A DNA stretch of 64,000 bases. Source: Paenibacillus pedocola. Its GTDB lineage: Bacteria; Bacillota; Bacilli; Paenibacillales; Paenibacillaceae. Position 1 is the first letter of the stretch; each line of letters begins with the position of its first letter. The position numbers and the translations under genes are program-made. Location of the stretch: NCBI RefSeq assembly GCF_031599675.1, contig NZ_CP134223.1:992001-1056000 (forward strand), read 5' to 3'. The notes beneath the pieces were generated by a model. The model worked only from the letters and a program-made list of their open reading frames with translations, was not told the origin of the DNA and did no database searches. Shown here one piece after another: positions 26,430 through 35,943 of this stretch.

Positions 26430-29400
26430 ACAGATTTTCAGGGTCCAGGATTACCCAGCAGATGTATACCCGTGAACGGCGCGGGGTTTACCGGGCAACC
26501 GAGGGCTTCGATACAATAGCCAAGTCAGAGAGTCTCGACAATAATTTTGTCAAAAAAATGCTGCATCCCTTCTGCCTCTATGATGCTCCGGCGGAGCTCA
26601 CGGCACGCGGCGAAAAGAATGAGGACATGTATCCGGCTGCGCTGCATCTGTTCCATACGGAAGCGAACGAGACGGTCATCGGGCAAAGCCGCTATCTTGC
26701 GGCTGATTTTACCGGGCAGCGCAGCGCTTTTTTTGCCCATAACTTTATCGTTCCCCCGATTCGCTCGGAGGAGATTGTGGAGCATTATGGAGATTGGCTG
26801 CATGCGGACTTTGCCGGAAGCTATGAAGGAGAACCCGGGGGAACGCTGCCGGAACTGGAGGACATTCCTGTAACTCCTCGTGAAGGGCGGACGGAGCCGC
26901 TGGCGGTACTGCGGTCGCTTGGGTTTGGTGAAGAGCCATTCAAGGCGCTGCTGCAGGCGGTCATGCTCTCGGTGGCAGGGAAGAAAAAAATATACATCGC
27001 CCTGGACGTGCCGGTCACTGAGCTCTCGCGGCGTGCTGCCGAACTGACGGAAGTCATCTTCAGTGTGCTCCCGTATGATTTCCGCCGCAGGCTGGGCGTG
27101 ATTACGTATGCAAGTGAGCCGCAGAACCGGAAGTTTATTCACCTGACTTTTGTGGAGAAGGGCTCGCTGCGCCCGGGGGACCGGAATATCGAGAAGGATT
27201 ACGTGTTTGATCTGGTCTCCGGCCGGATTATGAATGCTGATTTCGGCGGGACGCCGCAGCCTTTTGCCGAACTGGCCTGGAAGACGCTGAGCCAAAAGGG
27301 GAGCCTTGAGGACTTTGCCCGTTTTGCCGATGCGCTGCTGCTGGGCGAAGGGGTGGAACGCAAGCTTCAGCTTGCTCTATACAATGAGCTGGCGGTATTT
27401 TATGAGATTGAGCAGGGCAATGAGCCGCTGTATACCGGGAACAAACACGCGGTGCTGGCAGGATTGCTGTCCTATCTGAAGCCGGAGGGCGCCCTTGCGT
27501 CGCGGGTTCGGCTGAACGATATGTTCCTGGAGCGGTTCGACCGCGAATATGATGTGATCCGTCAAAGAGGCATTCCCCAGCCGGAGATTATGGAGCAGTT
27601 TAAGGAGTATTTTGCGCTGCAGGGCCATCATTACCGGGGGAAGATCGTCGATTACTTCATTAACGGCATGTACAATTGTACGACTGCAGGCCGGGAGGAT
27701 GTGCTGGCAGCGGCGTATAGCATTATCGAGAGCAATGATGAGCTGAGTGAGGCTTTCTTCCAGAAAGTGCTGGGACAGGCTGTGTTCCGCAAAGCATTAT
27801 TGGAGCCCTACATGGAATCGAGGCTGGCTGCAGCGGTGAAACCGGCGGATGTGCTGCGCTTTGCCGCCCACTGGGGCCGGTTTCTGCCGGAGATGCTTCA
27901 GCAGGCTTTTGTCCGTGACGGTGCCAAGGAATATCTGCTGGAGAAGCTGCAGCATGACGATAATCCGGTTGGGGCTGTAGCGGCAATTCATGAATTTGTC
28001 GAGAAGGCGGAAAAAGAACGGCGCAGAGGCAGCGGCCTCTACCCCGAGGCACTGTCGCTACTCCAGGAGCTGGCGGCTGCCGCCGACCGTTCCCTGCTGA
28101 ACCGGGTGTCGCTCGAGGAGCTGACACAGGAACAGCTGCTGGATATTTCGTTCCTGCGCTACCGGGATACGGGAGAGTGGCAGCCGCCGCTGGATGCCAT
28201 CAATAAGCGCAAGGCCAATGCGCTCCGGGCCGCCTACCGCTGGTTCGGTGAGGAGAATCCGGATGAGGACATCTTTGCCGGGCTGGCCCCAAGAGAGCTG
28301 GATGACGTGCAGCTGCTCGGGCGCCGCTGGCTGAAGGAGGCTCGCAGTGTAGAGCCGTTTGACCGGCTGCCGCTGGCCTTCTATCACAGCAGTGAACGCG
28401 AGGGCGGACCGCTGGATTATGATGCGCTGCTGGAGCTGGTCGCACGCAAGGCGGGCGGGGATAAAGAGGCGGTGTACCGCTTTTTCGCCTGGTCACAGGG
28501 CAGCCGGTTGTTCACCGTTTCGAATAAGAAGCTGTGGCCGGGGTACCGCAGAGCGATTCTGAAATATTTCCAGAACAGTGACCGCGAAGCGTTCAAGAAC
28601 CGGGAATTCCGCAAAACCTATGCCGCCTCCGCAGGACCGGCGCTGCAAAATGTCTATAATGATGCCCGCGCCAAGCTGGCTTCGCCGCTGGCGCGGTGGA
28701 TCAGCCGCAGCCGATTTCAACTCCTGATCACCGGCTTCGTGCTGGGGATCACGGTGATTGCGGTAATCATCGCCATCAGCCTGCTGCGGCCGGACCCTGC
28801 AGACAATGCGCTGCCGGAGAGTAGTGCCGGAGCAGGCGGCAGCCAGCCGCCTGTCACTGTAACACTCAGCGGCAGCGGGGCAGCGGCGGGCAGCCGGCTG
28901 GTGTTCACCTTCGCCGATGCGGCGGAGTGCTCCGCCTTCAAACCGGCGGAGATTGGGGTTATGTCCGGCGGGGACGTAACGGACACGTACAAGGTCACGG
29001 CGACGGCAGGCACTTGCCTCGTGCCTTCGCCTTCGCCGGAGCCGGACGCCGCCGCTGCTGACGGCGGCGCGTCAGCGGCGGCGAGCGATGCAGCCGCCGG
29101 AACGGATGGCGGCGCAGCGGGTAACGCCAGCGCCGGAACGGATGGCGGCGCGGCGGGTAACGCCAGCGCCGGAACGGATGGCGGCGCGGCGGATTACGCC
29201 AGCGCCGGAACGGATGGCGGCGCGGCGGGTAACGTTAGCGCCGGAACGGATGGCGGCGCAGCGGATAACGCCAGCGCCGGAACAGACAGCGGGGACCAGG
29301 GCGTCTCGTCCCCGCCGTCAACGGGTCAGGCCGGCGCAGCGGCTTACCAGGTCACGGTTGACCTGGAACCGGGGGCTGAGCTGGCCCCGGGCAGCATGAT

Positions 29401-29608
29401 TGTCGCCGGTGACTACAAGCTGATTGTCCAGTCTGCCCCGGACACCGCACCTGTTCCGTCACCGACCGTTCAGCCGTCCGATGCCGCTGAGGCAACGCCT
29501 GATGCTGATGCTAATGCTGAGACTGGCGTTAATGCCGACGGTAGAGCTAATACTGCTAACGACACTAACACTTCGGAAAATGCTAATGCTACTAACGGTA
29601 CTAATTGA
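26426..29608 (+). CDS. GAP1-type GTPase-associated membrane protein
   Basis: A 1060-residue protein. Residues 8-150 match the GAP1-N2 domain (RITQQMYTRERRGVYRATEG, then TGQRSAFFAHNFI), a family predicted to partner DO-GTPases. About 600 mainly helical residues follow, then one membrane helix near 766-789 (LLITGFVLGITVIAVIIAISLL). The last 270 residues should lie outside the membrane and are very rich in Ala, Gly, Ser and Asp. They include five and a half copies of a 12-residue repeat (AGTDGGAAGNAS) and an Asn/Ala/Thr-rich end. The GTG start overlaps the GTPase stop. It closes the operon. Coupling of an intracellular GTPase to the cell surface is the natural reading, by inference. Confidence 0.83.
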   Translation: MNRFSGSRITQQMYTRERRGVYRATEGFDTIAKSESLDNNFVKKMLHPFCLYDAPAELTARGEKNEDMYPAALHLFHTEANETVIGQSRYLAADFTGQRSAFFAHNFIVPPIRSEEIVEHYGDWLHADFAGSYEGEPGGTLPELEDIPVTPREGRTEPLAVLRSLGFGEEPFKALLQAVMLSVAGKKKIYIALDVPVTELSRRAAELTEVIFSVLPYDFRRRLGVITYASEPQNRKFIHLTFVEKGSLRPGDRNIEKDYVFDLVSGRIMNADFGGTPQPFAELAWKTLSQKGSLEDFARFADALLLGEGVERKLQLALYNELAVFYEIEQGNEPLYTGNKHAVLAGLLSYLKPEGALASRVRLNDMFLERFDREYDVIRQRGIPQPEIMEQFKEYFALQGHHYRGKIVDYFINGMYNCTTAGREDVLAAAYSIIESNDELSEAFFQKVLGQAVFRKALLEPYMESRLAAAVKPADVLRFAAHWGRFLPEMLQQAFVRDGAKEYLLEKLQHDDNPVGAVAAIHEFVEKAEKERRRGSGLYPEALSLLQELAAAADRSLLNRVSLEELTQEQLLDISFLRYRDTGEWQPPLDAINKRKANALRAAYRWFGEENPDEDIFAGLAPRELDDVQLLGRRWLKEARSVEPFDRLPLAFYHSSEREGGPLDYDALLELVARKAGGDKEAVYRFFAWSQGSRLFTVSNKKLWPGYRRAILKYFQNSDREAFKNREFRKTYAASAGPALQNVYNDARAKLASPLARWISRSRFQLLITGFVLGITVIAVIIAISLLRPDPADNALPESSAGAGGSQPPVTVTLSGSGAAAGSRLVFTFADAAECSAFKPAEIGVMSGGDVTDTYKVTATAGTCLVPSPSPEPDAAAADGGASAAASDAAAGTDGGAAGNASAGTDGGAAGNASAGTDGGAADYASAGTDGGAAGNVSAGTDGGAADNASAGTDSGDQGVSSPPSTGQAGAAAYQVTVDLEPGAELAPGSMIVAGDYKLIVQSAPDTAPVPSPTVQPSDAAEATPDADANAETGVNADGRANTANDTNTSENANATNGTN
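29096..29275 (+). repeat. 36-bp coding tandem repeat
   Basis: Five consecutive 36-bp units, each beginning GCCGGAACGGATGGCGGCGC, plus a diverged partial sixth encode the 12-residue repeat in the extracytoplasmic tail of the GAP1-type protein. Units differ by few bases, so length variation between strains is likely. Confidence 0.9.
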
Positions 29609-29723
29609 ACTAACGTAAGTTACGGAGCCAACGTATTTACGGAACCGGCATTACTAACGTTACGGAGTCAGCAGACACTGCGGCGCACCGAGTAACAAGA
29701 GTAAGTAAAGTTACGCAGAACTA

Positions 29724-29781
29724 CATCCTGAACAGCACATGTTGCCGCAAATAATAGGGCAGGTGCGTTCAGGATTTTTTT
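29724..29781 (+). terminator. terminator of the GTPase locus
   Basis: ATCCTGAAC (29724-29732) pairs with GTTCAGGAT (29767-29775) around a 34-base loop and is followed by a T-rich run. It lies about 115 bp after the last stop of the locus. The stretch 29609-29723 holds only diverged TTACGGA-type words. Confidence 0.6.
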
Positions 29782-29788
29782 CTGCCAA

Positions 29789-29975
29789 TTAGTTGGATTT
29801 CCTCCCGCTAACACCTGCTGAAAAGGGGGACATCCACAACTAGTTGGAAATAATCCCGCTAATTATCTTCTTTTCTGCCGTCTATGCTCGAAACAGCCTA
29901 ATATAGTGGAGGAATTCCGCTTAGTTCCCCTAATAAGTCTGTTTTCGCAGGATTAGCGGTAGTTTTTCCAACTAA
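29789..29975. repeat. array of four 23-bp palindromes (array 2)
   Basis: Copies lie at 29789-29811, 29840-29862, about 29902-29924 and 29953-29975. Typical arms are TTAGTTGGA and TCCCGCTAA around a 5-bp loop. The third copy is diverged and the fourth is in inverted orientation. Centres are 51, 62 and 51 bp apart. The first and third spacers share CTGC-GAAAA in inverse orientation, so the array has an overall dyad. The sequence differs from array 1 but the spacing is the same. Confidence 0.82.
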
Positions 29976-30157
29976 TAGGATTCCTTTTGTGATTCTCATA
30001 GAATCTGAAACGTAGGCACACTGTACATAGAGCAAAACCAGATACAGTCTGCAGTCATCGCACTCACGGCAAGCCGGAGGAGTATTGAAGCACCTTTTCT
30101 ATAGACATACAGGGGAATACTAGATATGATTATGAATATTAAAATTTCATAGGGTTT

Positions 30158-30342
30158 TGAAAAAGGTGCGGATCTATCTCCATTGATAGAACCGCTTAAA
30201 AGGGAAGGCCGGTGGAAGTCCGGCGCGGTCCCGCCACTGTGATGCGGAGCAACTCCTGCTTGAAGCCACTGTCCAGCTGATAATACGGACGGGAAGGCCG
30301 GGAGAAGCGATGAAGCATAAGCCAGGAGACCTGCCTTTTTCG
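30158..30342 (+). ncRNA. cobalamin riboswitch
   Basis: The conserved core of the adenosylcobalamin riboswitch is present: GCGGTCCCGCCACTGTGA at 30224-30241 and the B12 box AAGCCAGGAGACCTGCC at 30319-30335. The P1 stem pairs GAAAAAGG (30159-30166) with the CCTTTTTC region at 30334-30341. It precedes an intrinsic terminator and the operon for a surface protein, a lipoprotein and an ECF transporter, all of which should be repressed by B12. Confidence 0.95.
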
Positions 30343-30447
30343 CGAACGTTTCTATTCTTCGTGGGGTAAGAATGCGGAACATATGCAGATGGACGGTGGC
30401 TTTTAGGAGCATTATTAGCCTCGGCCCTGAATTTGTATGCTTCCCGG

Positions 30448-30474
30448 ACCGCCCTGTTAAGGGCGGTTTTTTTG
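30448..30474 (+). terminator. intrinsic terminator, riboswitch expression platform
   Basis: ACCGCCC / GGGCGGT form a 7-bp GC-rich stem with a six-base loop and a run of seven T. It lies 106 bp after the B12 box and 127 bp before the next start codon, so B12 binding probably stops transcription here. Confidence 0.9.
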
Positions 30475-30600
30475 TGAGGAAACGATCACCTGAGAGCGAT
30501 ACGCAGTATTGCTGCTTTGGAAGCATGGGCTCGCTGAGACGGCGAATCCGTTTCTTTTTGTTAAAGGCCATACCAAATTTTTGATGAAAAGAGGTTAACG

Positions 30601-33600
30601 ATGAAGACGAAGTTCCCCGCCAAGTTCGTAAGACTAGGCCTGGCTTTATTGCTGGTCATCTCGATTATAGGAGCTGCTATTGTTCCTTCCGGGCAAGCGG
30701 CAGCCGCGGCCGGATCCTCCCCGGCTGTTCTGGGTACGGATACGGTTACAGATTCGGTGTATGCATCGGAGGACTCTGCTGCCAATCTACTTAGCCTAGC
30801 CGCAGTTCCGGCGGCAGCGGGCCAAATTAGCGCGACAGAAGCCACTTACAAGACTGCCGAATATATTCTTGGCAGCGGTGTGACGTCTGAATGGCAAGCC
30901 ATCGGACTTGCCCAGGCTGGCTACAGGGTGCCGGACAGCTATGTCCAGTCCCTGACTCAGCAAGTGCAGACTGCCGGCGGCAGGTTTGCAAGCGTCACTG
31001 AGTATGCACGTATTGTGCTGGCGGTGAAGGCTGTAGGTGCTGATCCGGCGGATTTTGCCGGTAACGGTTCAACGGCAGGCTACAATCTGCTCGAACGTAT
31101 CTATAACAATGAGAAGATCAGCGGCCAGACGCTGAACTATCCTGTGTATGCGCTGCTGGCACTGGATTCCGGGAATTATACCATTCCGGGTGATGCCAAG
31201 TGGACCAAGGCGGCGCTCTTGACCGAAATTCTATCCAAGCAAAATGCAGACGGCGGCTTTGCCCTGAATTCAGGTGCAAGCGAGCCGGATATAACGGCGA
31301 TGGCCTTAACAGCCCTGTCCGCATACAAAAGCGACCCGGCGGTAGCGACAGCCGGACAAAAAGCGGTAGCCTGGCTCTCGTCAGCACAGGACAGTAAAGG
31401 CGGCTATAGCGATAACAGCGAAAGCGCCGCCCAGGTCATCATCGGGCTGACCTCTTTTGGGATTGACCCTGCGGGCGCCCAGTTTACCAAAAACGGAGCG
31501 GATCTGGTCGGAAGACTGCTGAGCTTCCAAACCTCATCCGGCGGATTCATTCATAACAGTGGCGGCAGCATTAACCCGTTTGCAACCGAGCAGGGACTGC
31601 AGGCGCTGGTCGCTTATAAACTGTTCAGCGGCGGCAGTAACGGCAAGCTGTACGATTTTACAAAACCTGCGGCGCAGAACCCGCTGGTGTATGTACCGCT
31701 GGTCATTGAAGGGCCACAGGGTACATTGGGCCAGGGAAATGCTTATGCAGCGAACGCGCTCGAAGCGCTGGAGAAAGTGGCGGCCCAGAACGGGCTGGCG
31801 CTTAAGAATCCTTCCGGCAGCTATGTTACGGGGATCGGCAATGTATTCGCCGGAACCTACGGCGGCTGGGACGGCTGGATGTATGCGGTGGTCCGCGGCG
31901 GACAGTGGATGAATCCCGATGTAGGGATGAAGGACTTCAAGCTGAAGGACTCGGACCGGGTAGTCGTTTATTACGCGGGCAGCGATACACAGCTTGTGGA
32001 ATCCGTTACCTTATCCAAGGCGCAGCCTGGGGAAGAGGAGCCTTTTACCGTCACGGTTAATCAGATTAAATGGGTCTGGGATAACACAACCTTTACGTCC
32101 AGCCCGGTAATCTCAAAGGCAGCCGGGGTAGAGGTCGCGATCGGGAATCAGAAGGCTGTTACGGATAAAGACGGCAAGGCCGAATTCACCGCAGGGGTAG
32201 CGGCAGGCGATTATACGCTGACTGTTACCGGTTATGTGGCCGGGACTGCGCCAAAAGTTGCAAAATACACGCAGGCTATAACGGTAGTCTCAAAAAATGT
32301 ATCCGCCTATCTGGCGGTTGAAGGACCCGATGGAACAGTTGCGGAGGGTTCGCTGAAAGCAGCCAACGTGCTGGCGGCATTGAAGAAGCTGACGGCTTCG
32401 CAGAATATTCCGCTGCAAATTACGGATTCTGCCTATGGCAGCTACGTCTCCGGCATTGCCGGAATTGCGAACGGAACCCGTGATGCCTACTGGAATTTTG
32501 TTGTTTTACGCAGCGGGGAATGGATCTACCCAAGTGTAGGCATGGATGATTTTGAACTGCAGGCAGCCGATAAGGTGCTTATCTACTTTGGCGGAACAAA
32601 TACGCAGGTAATCAACAAGATCGAGACTTCCCCGCTGCAGCCGAAGCCGGGTGAGCCGTTCACAATTAAGGTTACGCAGAAAAAGTGGGTATGGAACAAT
32701 ACCACTTATACCAGTGATCCGGTGGTTTCGCCTGCGGCAGGTGTACAGGTTACTCTTGCCGGTACAACCTTAACTACGGACAGCCAAGGTCAAGCTGTTG
32801 TGGAAAAAGGGCTCTCCAGCAAAGTATACACAGTCACTGTAACCGGTTATGTCGTAGGTGCGGCTCCCAAAGTTGCCCGCTACACCCAGTCACTGAAGGT
32901 GGCTCCGGGCAATGTTTCGGCCCATCTGTCTATTGAAGGGCCGCAGGGTCCACTGGCCGAAGGCACGCTTGATGCCTATAATGCATTTGATGCGCTGCAG
33001 CAGCTCGCTGCTTCCGGCGGTATTCCGCTGCAAAGCACAGAGTCTTCCTATGGCATTTTTGTATGGGGCATCGGCGGAATAGAGAATGGAGCTTACAGTC
33101 CTAACGATTATTGGGGCTTCGCGGTGTCACGCGGCGGGGCGTGGATGTATCCAGATGTAGGCTTGAATGATTTTGTACTGCAGACATCTGACAAGGTGCT
33201 TGTCTACTATACCGGAGCTAACACGCAGGTGGTCAATTCGCTGGCCGTTTCGCCTGCGCAGCCGAAGCCGGGTGAGCCGTTCACCGTTACGGTTGAACAG
33301 AAGAAATGGGTATGGAATAACACGACCTATACTTCAGACCCGGTAACTACCAAGGCAGCGGGTGTGCAGGTCAGTGTTGGTGAAACGACGGTAACAACCG
33401 ATGCGGAGGGTGTGGCGTCCTTCAAGCAGGGTCTGCCTGCCGGTTCCTATACGCTGGCAGTGACAGGGTATGTAGAAGGCCAGGCGCCTCACATCGCCCG
33501 CTACACGCAGCCGTTAATGGTGAGTGCGCCTGTTCAGGCCTCGGCGACGATTTCTGTCATTGGTGACAGTGTGAAGGGAACGATTCTGTCCAGCACCACA

Positions 33601-35808
33601 GTCATCCTGAATGACGGGGAAACCGCCTATAGCCTGCTGGTCCGCCAGCTTGGAAGCAAGGTGGTCAGCAGCGGTACAGGTAGTGACATCTACATCCGGT
33701 CCATCGACGGTCTGGGTGAAGGAGACCGCGGGCCGGAAAGCGGATGGATGTACTCCGTAAATGGAGAGTTTCCAAATTACAGTGCAGCAAGTTACAAGCT
33801 AAGCAATGGCGATACAGTGGCTTGGCGTTATACCGTCAAGAATGGAGACTTAGGGGGTACCGTTAGCGGTTCAGGCAGTACAGGTACAATTACAGGCGTT
33901 GATATTACTGCAGACAACACGCTCCCATTGAATCAGGTAGGCCAGACAACAGTTGTATCGGGTACTGTCATGACTGCAGCAGAAGCAGCGGCGCTTAAGC
34001 AGCAGCTGGCAGCCAATATAGTCTCCCTGAATCAGGATGTGAATCCGGGTGCAGCAGCTTCCTTAAAGGACAGCGGCAGTGAAGTGCAGCTGCAGCTGCC
34101 TGCCGGTGCCGTGTCCGGCACGGTGAAAATCAGTGTGCGGGAGAGCAGCGCAACCCGTCCTGAGCTGGTATCGGGAATGTATGATTTCAAGCCTGACGGC
34201 ACGAAATTCCTGAAAACAGCGGATTTACTGATCAAGATTCCTGTTACCGCAGCTAATCCGGCCAATCTGGCCCTGGCCTGGCTGGATGAAAGCACAGGCA
34301 ACTGGATACCGGTTCCTGCGTCACTTGACCTCAAGACGGGGATCATGACCGGTAAGGTCAGCCACTTTACAACTTATGCGGTCGTGGACCGCAGCAAATT
34401 TGAGCCGAAGCAGGCCCAGCTGAACAGCGATATTACCGCTACTGCTAAAATGGTTATGGCCGCCGGAGAACTCAGTGACTGGCAGGCGCTTGGCCTGGCC
34501 CGTTCCGGCCACACCGTACCGGCCGGCTATCTGAGCGGGCTGAAAGAGCAGCTTGCCGCTAGCCAGGGCGAGTTCCGCAAAGTTACGGATTATGAGCGCC
34601 TGGTACTGGCCGTGGCCGCTGCCGGAGGCAATCCGCAGAGCTTTGGCGGCTACAATCTGATTGAGAAAATTTATAACAATGACAAGATGGCCAGCCAGGG
34701 CAGCAACGGTTTGATTTTTGGCCTGATTGCCCTGGACAGCGGCACCTACAGTGTTCCGGCAGGTGCGCTGTGGACCAAAGAACGGCTGATCCAGTCCATT
34801 CTGGAACTGCAAAGCAAGGATGGCGGCTTCCCGCTGACTGCCGGCGGAACCGATGATGTGGATCTTACAGCGATGGCAGTAACCGCACTCTCCTCCCATA
34901 CTGAGCAGGCGGCAGTACAGACTGCGCTAGATAAAGCGGTCACGTGGCTGTCGCAGCAGCAGCTGGAAAACGGCGGCTATAAGCTGTCCGGAGTAGAGAA
35001 CAGTGAGAGCACCGCACAGGTGATTATTGCTCTAAGTGCAGCGGGTGTCGGTCCGGGAGATGCACGCTTCATCCAAGCGAAGGGCGGACTGCTCAGCCAT
35101 CTGGCCTCATTCAGACAAGCGGACGGTGGTTATGCCCATGCCGCCGGCCAGCCGGAGAATAGTCTGGCTACCGAACAGGCGCTGCTGGCCCTGACTGCCT
35201 ATAGCCGCTTCCTGACGGGAGACAGCAAATTATTCAGTATTTCACCGGCAGCTGTCAGCAGTACCGTATTCACAGACGAGAGCCGCATTTCTTCGTGGGC
35301 GCTGGATTCCGTTCATGCTGCCTATGATCAAGGATTGATGAAGGGCGTCAGTGAAACCAGCCTGGTCTTCGCGCCGAAGCAGCAGATTACCCGCGCCGAA
35401 TTCGCAGCCCTTCTGCTAAGACTGTTGAATCAGACACCGTCCGCAGCCGCTTCGGCACCGGTGTTCAATGATGTGAAGCCGGGGGCATGGTATTATGGAG
35501 CAGTGCTGAAGGCCAAGGAGCTGGGCATTATCAGCGGTGTAACCGATACTGTGTTTAATCCGGACGGAGCTATTACCCGCCAGGATATGGCAGTCATGAT
35601 CTCCAGAGCCTTCAAGCTGGAGACCAGTGCTGCAGCTCCAGTCCAGGCCGTAGCCTTCACGGATGAGAGCTGGATCAGCAGCTATGCGCTGTCCGCTGTA
35701 CGTACCCTCTCTGAACAGGGCTACATGACCGGCTTTAACGGAGCTTTTGATCCGGCGGCTACGGTAACGCGGGAAATGGCCGCGGTCGTAGCGGTAAGAT
35801 TGCCATAA
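30601..35808 (+). CDS. SLH-anchored surface protein with toroid and DUF4430 modules, putative cobalamin capture
   Basis: A 1735-residue secreted protein with a signal peptide (about residues 1-38). Residues 74-347 and 1274-1547 are two prenyltransferase/squalene-cyclase-like alpha/alpha-toroid regions with the repeat words DGGF, AMAL/AMAVTAL and STAQVI/AAQVII. Between them lie four DUF4430-type modules (about 365-465, 571-670, 775-877, 981-1087), the first three alternating with Ig-like units that contain KKWVWNNTTYTSDP. Three SLH domains (about 1554-1735) anchor it to the cell wall. Toroid plus DUF4430-type domain is the architecture of animal intrinsic factor and transcobalamin. With the riboswitch upstream and an ECF transporter downstream, corrinoid capture at the surface is the likely role; binding itself is inferred. 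Confidence 0.88.
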   Translation: MKTKFPAKFVRLGLALLLVISIIGAAIVPSGQAAAAAGSSPAVLGTDTVTDSVYASEDSAANLLSLAAVPAAAGQISATEATYKTAEYILGSGVTSEWQAIGLAQAGYRVPDSYVQSLTQQVQTAGGRFASVTEYARIVLAVKAVGADPADFAGNGSTAGYNLLERIYNNEKISGQTLNYPVYALLALDSGNYTIPGDAKWTKAALLTEILSKQNADGGFALNSGASEPDITAMALTALSAYKSDPAVATAGQKAVAWLSSAQDSKGGYSDNSESAAQVIIGLTSFGIDPAGAQFTKNGADLVGRLLSFQTSSGGFIHNSGGSINPFATEQGLQALVAYKLFSGGSNGKLYDFTKPAAQNPLVYVPLVIEGPQGTLGQGNAYAANALEALEKVAAQNGLALKNPSGSYVTGIGNVFAGTYGGWDGWMYAVVRGGQWMNPDVGMKDFKLKDSDRVVVYYAGSDTQLVESVTLSKAQPGEEEPFTVTVNQIKWVWDNTTFTSSPVISKAAGVEVAIGNQKAVTDKDGKAEFTAGVAAGDYTLTVTGYVAGTAPKVAKYTQAITVVSKNVSAYLAVEGPDGTVAEGSLKAANVLAALKKLTASQNIPLQITDSAYGSYVSGIAGIANGTRDAYWNFVVLRSGEWIYPSVGMDDFELQAADKVLIYFGGTNTQVINKIETSPLQPKPGEPFTIKVTQKKWVWNNTTYTSDPVVSPAAGVQVTLAGTTLTTDSQGQAVVEKGLSSKVYTVTVTGYVVGAAPKVARYTQSLKVAPGNVSAHLSIEGPQGPLAEGTLDAYNAFDALQQLAASGGIPLQSTESSYGIFVWGIGGIENGAYSPNDYWGFAVSRGGAWMYPDVGLNDFVLQTSDKVLVYYTGANTQVVNSLAVSPAQPKPGEPFTVTVEQKKWVWNNTTYTSDPVTTKAAGVQVSVGETTVTTDAEGVASFKQGLPAGSYTLAVTGYVEGQAPHIARYTQPLMVSAPVQASATISVIGDSVKGTILSSTTVILNDGETAYSLLVRQLGSKVVSSGTGSDIYIRSIDGLGEGDRGPESGWMYSVNGEFPNYSAASYKLSNGDTVAWRYTVKNGDLGGTVSGSGSTGTITGVDITADNTLPLNQVGQTTVVSGTVMTAAEAAALKQQLAANIVSLNQDVNPGAAASLKDSGSEVQLQLPAGAVSGTVKISVRESSATRPELVSGMYDFKPDGTKFLKTADLLIKIPVTAANPANLALAWLDESTGNWIPVPASLDLKTGIMTGKVSHFTTYAVVDRSKFEPKQAQLNSDITATAKMVMAAGELSDWQALGLARSGHTVPAGYLSGLKEQLAASQGEFRKVTDYERLVLAVAAAGGNPQSFGGYNLIEKIYNNDKMASQGSNGLIFGLIALDSGTYSVPAGALWTKERLIQSILELQSKDGGFPLTAGGTDDVDLTAMAVTALSSHTEQAAVQTALDKAVTWLSQQQLENGGYKLSGVENSESTAQVIIALSAAGVGPGDARFIQAKGGLLSHLASFRQADGGYAHAAGQPENSLATEQALLALTAYSRFLTGDSKLFSISPAAVSSTVFTDESRISSWALDSVHAAYDQGLMKGVSETSLVFAPKQQITRAEFAALLLRLLNQTPSAAASAPVFNDVKPGAWYYGAVLKAKELGIISGVTDTVFNPDGAITRQDMAVMISRAFKLETSAAAPVQAVAFTDESWISSYALSAVRTLSEQGYMTGFNGAFDPAATVTREMAAVVAVRLP

Positions 35809-35883
35809 TAAAAGATTACGTAAGAGGGCAGATTTACAGCCCGTTTTAAGATAGAATAATAACAGACATATTGGATAGGGATG

Positions 35884-35925
35884 GAACGGGGGAGCAGCAG
35901 GAAGCCCTCGTTCTTTCCCTTTTTT
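35884..35925 (+). terminator. internal hairpin between surface-protein and lipoprotein genes
   Basis: GAACGGGGG (35884-35892) and CCCTCGTTC (35905-35913) pair with one mismatch and are followed by TTTCCCTTTTTT. It may reduce readthrough from the large surface-protein gene into the transporter genes. Confidence 0.55.
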
Positions 35926-35943
35926 ACGGAGGTGTGAACGTTA

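Noticed and set aside
29096..29608. Frameshifted pseudogene end in the GAP1-type gene
   Set aside because: The repeat units are all 36 bp and in frame, and the tail keeps a consistent composition to the stop, so an expanded low-complexity tail is the simpler reading.
29996..30571. A 191-codon frame on the minus strand across the riboswitch
   Set aside because: The conserved cobalamin riboswitch and terminator on the plus strand explain this DNA; the frame has no ribosome site or homology features.
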